A stretch of DNA of 10,195 nucleotides, taken from contig DAOUMF010000156.1 of NCBI GenBank assembly GCA_034411955.1, positions 1 through 10,195 of the forward strand, written 5' to 3'. A model generated the notes under the pieces. It had not been told where the DNA came from and did no database searches. It was given only the letters and a program-made list of their open reading frames with translations. Of this stretch, positions 6,550 through 10,195 are shown one piece after another. Both the position numbers and the translations under genes were made by a program. The DNA comes from DAOUMF01 sp034411955 (GTDB lineage Bacteria; Chloroflexota; Dehalococcoidia; SM23-28-2; RBG-16-64-32). Position 1 is the first letter of the stretch. Each line of letters opens with the position of its first letter.

Positions 6550-7317
6550 ATGCCCCTGCGAACCATCTCCTTGGAGAAGCACGGCCCCATCGCCTTCCTG
6601 GCCCTGCGCCGGCCGGAGAAGGAGAACGCCATCGACGCCACCCTCCTCGCCGAGCTGGCCGACGCCTGCGAGACGGTCGAAGTCGACGATGGGGTGCGCG
6701 CGGTGGTGCTCAGCGCCCAGGGCGACAACTTCTGTCGCGGTTGGGACCCCGCCCTCCTGGCTGGAGAGGGCCTCGGCGCGCTGCCCGAGCAGGACGACCC
6801 CTTCGCCTCCCTCGCTGAGCTGCCCCGGCCCGTGGTGTGCGCCCTCCAGGGCGAAGCCCTGAGCGCCGGCCTCGAGTTGGCCCTCGCCTGCGATGTCCGG
6901 GTGGCCGCCGAGGACGCCCGCCTGGGCCTGCCCGAGACCAAGCTCGGCCTGCTCCCCATGGGCGGCGGCACCCAGCGCCTGCCACGCCTGGTGGGCCGCG
7001 GCAAGGCCCTGGAGATGATCCTCACCGGCGAGCCGGTGGACGCCCACGAGGCGCTGCGCATCGGCCTCGTCAGCGCTGTGGCTGCTCGCGACAAGCTGGC
7101 GGCCGAGGCTGAGGCCATCGCCGGCCGCATGGCGGAGCGCGGGCCCATCGCTGTCCGATACGCCAAGGAGGCCGTGCGCCGCGGCCTCGAGATGACTCTG
7201 GAGCAGGCCCTCCGCTACGAGACGGACCTCACCATCATCCTCCAGACCACGCAAGACCGGGAGGAGGGCGTCCGCGCCTTCCTCGAGAAACGCACACCGA
7301 AGTTCAAGGGACGATAG
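6550..7317 (+). CDS. Enoyl-CoA hydratase/isomerase family protein 1
   Basis: The 255-residue crotonase-fold protein probably hydrates a 2-enoyl-CoA or carries out a related reaction. It shows the RPEKENAID substrate segment (21-29), an oxyanion-hole region NFCRGWD (60-66), and GEALSAGLELALACD (101-115) followed by EDARLGLPETKLG (121-133). Glu109 and Glu129 line up with the two catalytic glutamates of mitochondrial enoyl-CoA hydratase (Glu144 and Glu164), so hydratase chemistry is plausible. Arg63 sits where the family usually has Ala in the first oxyanion-hole motif; the main-chain amide does the work there, so activity is not excluded. The ribosome-binding site (GGAAAG) is weak. A longer start at 6529 or further upstream is less likely given the promoter. 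It is divergent from the transferase operon and followed by a palindromic repeat instead of a clear terminator. Confidence 0.9.
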   Translation: MPLRTISLEKHGPIAFLALRRPEKENAIDATLLAELADACETVEVDDGVRAVVLSAQGDNFCRGWDPALLAGEGLGALPEQDDPFASLAELPRPVVCALQGEALSAGLELALACDVRVAAEDARLGLPETKLGLLPMGGGTQRLPRLVGRGKALEMILTGEPVDAHEALRIGLVSAVAARDKLAAEAEAIAGRMAERGPIAVRYAKEAVRRGLEMTLEQALRYETDLTIILQTTQDREEGVRAFLEKRTPKFKGR

Positions 7318-7340
7318 GATGTGAGCGACCAAACCAACCT

Positions 7341-7428
7341 GTCACCCTGAGCGAAGCGAAGCCTGCCCTGAGCCTGGCCGAAGGGGGTCTGACGGCACAC
7401 CGAGATTCTTCGCTGCGCTCAGAATGAC
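7341..7428. repeat. Composite palindromic (REP-like) intergenic repeat
   Basis: The left arm (7341-7361) and right arm (7408-7428) are inverted repeats matching at 18 of 21 positions, separated by 46 bases. The arms carry the core CTGAGCG(A/C)AGCGAAG. Inside the loop is a related unit, CCTGAGCCTGGCCGAAGG (about 7367-7384), in the same direction as the left arm. From memory, sequences of this CTGAGCnnnncGAAG type are scattered through many environmental bacterial genomes, including Chloroflexota. It follows the hydratase stop by 23 bases and could stabilise or end the transcript, but there is no T-run for an intrinsic terminator. Confidence 0.8.
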
Positions 7429-7458
7429 AGATTGAGCAAAGGAAGGTGCCAGCCCTAG

Positions 7459-7719
7459 ATGCAGGTCGTCCTGGAGACGGATGAAGCCTGGTCACTCATG
7501 TCGATCATCACGTCCTACGTCATCGACCACAGCGGCGTGTCGCAGGACGGAAAGGCGAAGATCAGGCGCTGGCGCAGCGATCGCGCTTCGGGGACGGTGG
7601 AAATGGACGACCTGACGGTCGCCTTCAACGAGGCCCTGGGCACCTACCTGGACGAGAAGACCGCCCGCACGATCCGCGGTCGCGGCCGCTACCTCTCCAC
7701 CAAGGACCGTGCCCGATGA
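7459..7719 (+). CDS. Small protein of unknown function, first of a paralogous pair
   Basis: I do not recognise this 86-residue protein. It looks like a soluble, mostly helical protein: a short possible strand at 2-6, a helix-like stretch with hydrophobic spacing at about 9-23, a central IRRWRSDR motif (35-42), and a second helix-like stretch at about 48-67, ending in a basic tail (about 70-86). It aligns without gaps to the product of 7817-8056 up to the motif, then with one gap, giving about 21 identities over 68 positions, so the two are paralogues. GGAAGG (7441-7446) lies 12 bases before the ATG, a rather long spacing. It has no signal peptide or membrane segment. The basic RRW-x-SDR core might bind nucleic acid or a partner; that is only a guess. 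Confidence 0.7.
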   Translation: MQVVLETDEAWSLMSIITSYVIDHSGVSQDGKAKIRRWRSDRASGTVEMDDLTVAFNEALGTYLDEKTARTIRGRGRYLSTKDRAR

Positions 7720-7729
7720 TCCTTCTACG

Positions 7730-7789
7730 CGTAGCTCAAGGCCCCAGCCTTGAGCGTCGCCCCCGGCGAGGCTGGGGCCTCGCCCTACG
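7730..7789. repeat. Twin-hairpin intergenic element 1 (closed by an outer stem, complementary loops)
   Basis: Hairpin 1 is a perfect 8-bp stem CTCAAGGC/GCCTTGAG (7735-7754) with loop CCCA. Hairpin 2 is a perfect 8-bp stem GGCGAGGC/GCCTCGCC (7765-7784) with loop TGGG. The loops are exact complements, so a kissing interaction is possible. Alternatively 7739-7750 and 7769-7780 pair perfectly over 12 bp, excluding both small hairpins. CGTAG (7730-7734) and CTACG (7785-7789) can close the whole as a three-way junction, though CGTAG also lies in a perfect palindrome CTACGCGTAG (7725-7734). There is no T-run. It occupies most of the gap between the two small paralogous genes. Confidence 0.8.
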
Positions 7790-7816
7790 GAACCAGGCGA
7801 GCGGAGGTGGCCGTCG

Positions 7817-8056
7817 ATGAGGCTGGAACTGGACCCCGAAGAGGGCCGCGAACTGCTCTCGCTGGTCGTCGCCCGCCTCGCTGAAGAGGCCGGGCTCTCA
7901 GACCGGGACCGGGCGGCGGTGAGGCGCTGGCACAGCGACCGGATGAAGGCTGGCTACGACGACATGCGCGAGTTGACGGCCAAGATCAACGCCGACCTGG
8001 AGCGCGCCCTCCGAAGCAAGGAGAAGAGCGCCGTCCAGAAGCCGGACTGGCGGTAG
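7817..8056 (+). CDS. Small protein of unknown function, second of a paralogous pair
   Basis: This 79-residue protein is not one I recognise. It is charged and probably all-helical after residue 7, with helix-like segments at about 8-24 and 28-44 and an amphipathic stretch at about 47-68. It keeps the VRRWHSDR core (35-42) at exactly the same position as the product of 7459-7719 and shares about 31% identity with it. The hydrophobic spacing (Leu13, Leu14, Leu16, Val17, Leu21) suggests helix packing or oligomers. The start is well supported: GGAGGT (7803-7808) sits eight bases before ATG 7817. No signal peptide or membrane segment is present. A twin-hairpin element follows its stop, as with the first paralogue. 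It is not clearly linked to the CoA genes around it. Confidence 0.72.
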   Translation: MRLELDPEEGRELLSLVVARLAEEAGLSDRDRAAVRRWHSDRMKAGYDDMRELTAKINADLERALRSKEKSAVQKPDWR

Positions 8057-8097
8057 AGAGATGAGAAGATGGGAGAGGAGAGAGTAGCCCCCGGTGG

Positions 8098-8134
8098 GAC
8101 AGGCTTTAGCCTGTCGTTGCCGGGCTGAAGCCCG
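8098..8134. repeat. Twin-hairpin intergenic element 2
   Basis: Two adjacent hairpins: GACAGGCT/AGCCTGTC (8098-8115) and CGGGCT/AGCCCG (8121-8134). Measured like element 1, the loops are TTTA and TGAA, which pair with one T-G wobble. The cores AGGCTTTAGCCT and GGGCTGAAGCCC parallel AGGCCCCAGCCT and AGGCTGGGGCCT of element 1, so both look like one family. It lies 25 bases before the ATG of hydratase 2 and after a purine-rich stretch (8056-8087). Without a T-run it is not a standard terminator; a role in the hydratase transcript leader is possible. Confidence 0.75.
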
Positions 8135-8158
8135 ACCTTCTGGGGTGTGGTATCGCTG

Positions 8159-8938
8159 ATGTTTGACACCATCCTCTACGAGAAGCGAGACGGCATCGCC
8201 TGGATAACCCTCAACCGTCCGGACGCGCTCAACGCCATCAATATGCGCATGCGCGACGAGCTGTGGGACGTGATACACGCCGTCCGCGACGACCCCGAAG
8301 CGCGAACCGTCATCTTCAAGGGCGCGGGCGAGCAGGCGTTCTCGGCCGGGGCTGACATCAGCGAGTTCGGCACGGCCCCCTCCTACGTGGAGTCGCGGCG
8401 GGCGCGGCGTCAGCGTGACCTGTGGGGCTTCATCCTCTCCCTCGACAAGCCCCTCATCGCCGCCATCCACGGCTTCGCCCTCGGCGCCGGCACCGAGCTC
8501 CCCCTCTGCTGCGACATCCGCATCGCCAGCGAGGACGCCCGCCTGGGCCTGCCCGAGGTGAGCCTGGGCTACATCCCCTCGGCCGGCGGCACTCAGACGC
8601 TGCCCCGCCACATCCCGCCGGGCGTGGCCATGCACATGATCCTCACCGGCGACCCCATCGACGCCCCGACGGCCCTGCGCTACGGCCTCGTCCAGCGGGT
8701 CGTCCCCCGCGACCGGCTCTACCCGGAGGCCGAGTCGCTGGCGCGCACTCTCATGTCGCGCGGGCCGCTGGCCCTACGCTTAGCCAAGCGGGCGGTGCTT
8801 GAGGGGCTGGACCTGCCGCTGGCCCAGGGGCTAGCCCTGGAACGCCGCCTCGCCCGCCGCGCCCTCGCCAGCGCCGACGCTCAGGAGGGTATCGCCGCCG
8901 CCCGGACGGGCCGCCAGCCGCGCTTCTCGGGCGTGTGA
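8159..8938 (+). CDS. Enoyl-CoA hydratase/isomerase family protein 2
   Basis: This 259-residue crotonase-family protein has a more standard active site than hydratase 1. NRPDALNAIN (19-28), QAFSAGADI (59-67) for the first oxyanion-hole residue, and HGFALGAGTELPLCCDIRIA (104-123) are present. Glu113 and Glu133 occupy the positions of the two catalytic glutamates, consistent with syn-hydration of 2-enoyl-CoA in fatty or organic acid breakdown. The C-terminal GRQPRFSG ending is typical of complete members. ATG 8159 matches the usual N-terminus; a GTG at 8147 is in frame but adds only four residues and no better ribosome-binding site. The acyl-CoA ligase begins 32 bases after its stop, so the two probably share a transcript. 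It has a 28-base stretch (8530-8557) identical to 6909-6936 in hydratase 1, within the most conserved motif. Confidence 0.92.
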   Translation: MFDTILYEKRDGIAWITLNRPDALNAINMRMRDELWDVIHAVRDDPEARTVIFKGAGEQAFSAGADISEFGTAPSYVESRRARRQRDLWGFILSLDKPLIAAIHGFALGAGTELPLCCDIRIASEDARLGLPEVSLGYIPSAGGTQTLPRHIPPGVAMHMILTGDPIDAPTALRYGLVQRVVPRDRLYPEAESLARTLMSRGPLALRLAKRAVLEGLDLPLAQGLALERRLARRALASADAQEGIAAARTGRQPRFSGV

Positions 8939-8970
8939 CCACGTAGTCAGTAGTTAAATGGAGGTAGAGG

Positions 8971-10195
8971 ATGAACACATCTGAGTTCCTGATGATCGCC
9001 GCCTCCGTCGTGCCGGACAGGGTCGCCATGGCCTGCAACGGCGACAGCCGCACCTTCGCCCAGCTCCAGGAGAGGGTGAACCGGCTGGCCAACGCCCTTC
9101 AATCGCTCGGCGTGGGCAAAGGCCACAAGGTGGCCGTCCTCGCCCTCAACTCCATCCCCTACGTGGAGACCTACTACGCCTGCGCCAAGCTGGGCGCCGT
9201 CTTCGTCCCCCTCAACTACCGCGCCAAGAAGGACGAGCTCTCCTACATGGTCAACAACGCCGAGGCAAAGCTCATGTTCGTAGGGGAGCGCTACCTGGAC
9301 CTCACCGCCGCCATCCGGCCCCAGTTCCAGACCGTCCAGCACTTCGTCTGCTACGACGCCCGACCCGAGGACATGACCCCATACGAGGACCTCCTGGCAC
9401 CCCACGAGCCGGAGGAGGTCTTCACCGACGTCGAAGACACCGACGCCACCATCATTCTCTACACCAGCGGCACCACCGCCAGGCCCAAGGGCGTCGTCCT
9501 CACCTATCTCGCCATGTCCGTGTACGTCACGAACACGGTGGAGCCCGCCAACCCGGAAAGCCACGACATCACCCTCCTGTCCGTGCCCGTCTATCACGTG
9601 GCCGGCGCCACCGCCATCCTGTCATCGGTGTGGGGCGGACGCACCCTCGCCATCCTCCCCCAGTTCGAGCCCCAGGCGTGGCTGGAGGCCGTCCAGTCCC
9701 ATCGCGTCACCCACAGCTTCGTCGTGCCCACCATGCTCAAGCGCGTCATGGAGCACCCGGACTTCGACAAGTACGACCTGGGCTCGCTGCAGCTCATCGC
9801 CTACGGCGCCGCCCCCATGCCTTACGACGTCGTCACCAAAGCCATCGAGGTGTTCCGGTGCGGCCTCATGAACGCCTACGGGCAGACGGAGAGCACCTCC
9901 ACCCTCACCTTCCTCGGCCCCGAAGACCACCAGATACCCGACAGCCCGCCTGAGGAGCGCGAGAAGAAGCTCAACCGTCTGCGCTCCGTGGGCCGTGCCA
10001 TGGAGGACGTCGTCGTGGCCATTGTCGACCCCCAGGGCGAACCTCTGCCGCCGGGTAAGGAGGGGGAGATCGTGGCCCAGGGAGCACGCCTCATGTCCGG
10101 CTACCTCGGCCTCCTCGACGAGACGGACGAGGCGATGCGCGGCGGTTGGCTCCACACCGGCGACATCGGCTGGATGGACGGCGACGGCTACATCT
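8971..10195 (+). CDS. AMP-forming acyl-CoA synthetase (ligase), 3' end outside window
   Basis: The first 408 residues are present and the frame is open at the window edge; full members run about 500-550 residues, so the C-terminal domain is mostly missing. The enzyme would activate a carboxylic acid with ATP to an acyl-AMP and then form the CoA thioester. Seen are the phosphate-binding loop YTSGTTARPKGV (164-175), VPVYHVAG (205-212), the YGAAPMP segment (278-284), NAYGQTES (301-308) and WLHTGDIGW (393-401). In the loop, Ala170 replaces the usual Gly, and Arg171 follows. GGAGGT (8960-8965) lies five bases before ATG 8971. It follows hydratase 2 closely, suggesting joint expression and activation of the acid whose enoyl-CoA the hydratase handles. 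Whether the substrate is a short, medium-chain, fatty or aromatic acid cannot be told. Confidence 0.93.
   Translation, partial: MNTSEFLMIAASVVPDRVAMACNGDSRTFAQLQERVNRLANALQSLGVGKGHKVAVLALNSIPYVETYYACAKLGAVFVPLNYRAKKDELSYMVNNAEAKLMFVGERYLDLTAAIRPQFQTVQHFVCYDARPEDMTPYEDLLAPHEPEEVFTDVEDTDATIILYTSGTTARPKGVVLTYLAMSVYVTNTVEPANPESHDITLLSVPVYHVAGATAILSSVWGGRTLAILPQFEPQAWLEAVQSHRVTHSFVVPTMLKRVMEHPDFDKYDLGSLQLIAYGAAPMPYDVVTKAIEVFRCGLMNAYGQTESTSTLTFLGPEDHQIPDSPPEEREKKLNRLRSVGRAMEDVVVAIVDPQGEPLPPGKEGEIVAQGARLMSGYLGLLDETDEAMRGGWLHTGDIGWMDGDGYI

Noticed and set aside
6370..7332. Open minus-strand frame extending the first CoA-transferase upstream by about 320 residues
   Set aside because: It lies antisense to the hydratase gene, shows no family similarity, and a well-placed ribosome-binding site supports the TTG at 6369.
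7730..7789. Intrinsic transcription terminator
   Set aside because: Stems are strong, but no T-run follows on either strand; the same holds for 8098-8134 and 7341-7428.
7459..8056. Toxin-antitoxin pair
   Set aside because: The two small proteins are paralogues of each other and their genes are about 100 bases apart, unlike the usual overlapping unrelated pair; no toxin fold recognised.
7341..8134. CRISPR array
   Set aside because: The repeated elements are few, differ in sequence, are separated by genes, and lack regular spacing or cas genes.

Overview
This window looks like bacterial chromosome from a GC-rich environmental organism. The mix of an F420-type luciferase-like oxidoreductase, several class III CoA-transferases, enoyl-CoA hydratases and an acyl-CoA ligase, with GC-rich palindromic repeats between genes, is what I would expect of Chloroflexota (Dehalococcoidia or SAR202-like). 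An actinobacterium is the main alternative. This placement is inference from gene content only; there is no rRNA or other marker gene here.

Left part (1-2826): a visibly more AT-rich gene on the minus strand (216-2069) encodes a secreted seven-repeat beta-propeller protein with calcium-binding-type modules and two dockerin-like repeats at its C-terminus. It lies between two copies of a 71-bp direct repeat (7-77 and 2205-2275, 67 of 71 identical). The right copy is the leader, ribosome-binding site and first codons of a plus-strand gene (2266-2826) for a DUF6125-like protein. The left copy has the same leader and start codon but no recognisable gene body behind it.

Middle part (2838-6369, minus strand): a tight three-gene operon of two class III (CaiB/BaiF) CoA-transferases and an LLM-class flavin/F420 oxidoreductase. 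Successive genes overlap at stop/start codons. The first transferase begins at a TTG and has Glu where the second has the usual catalytic Asp, so the two may form one heteromeric enzyme.

Right part (6550-10195, plus strand): enoyl-CoA hydratase 1, a composite palindromic repeat, two small paralogous unknown genes each followed by a twin-hairpin element, enoyl-CoA hydratase 2, and an AMP-forming acyl-CoA ligase that runs off the window. The 180-bp gap 6370-6549 is a divergent promoter region between the two gene groups.

Together the catabolic genes suggest handling of a carboxylic acid as its CoA thioester: activation by ligase or CoA transfer, hydration of an enoyl-CoA, and a flavin/F420 redox step. 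The substrate cannot be read from the sequence, and no acyl-CoA dehydrogenase or thiolase is in view. The least-explained material is the duplicated leader around the propeller gene and the paired small genes with their twin-hairpin elements, whose loops stay complementary although their sequences differ. No tRNA, rRNA, CRISPR array, transposase or origin was seen.
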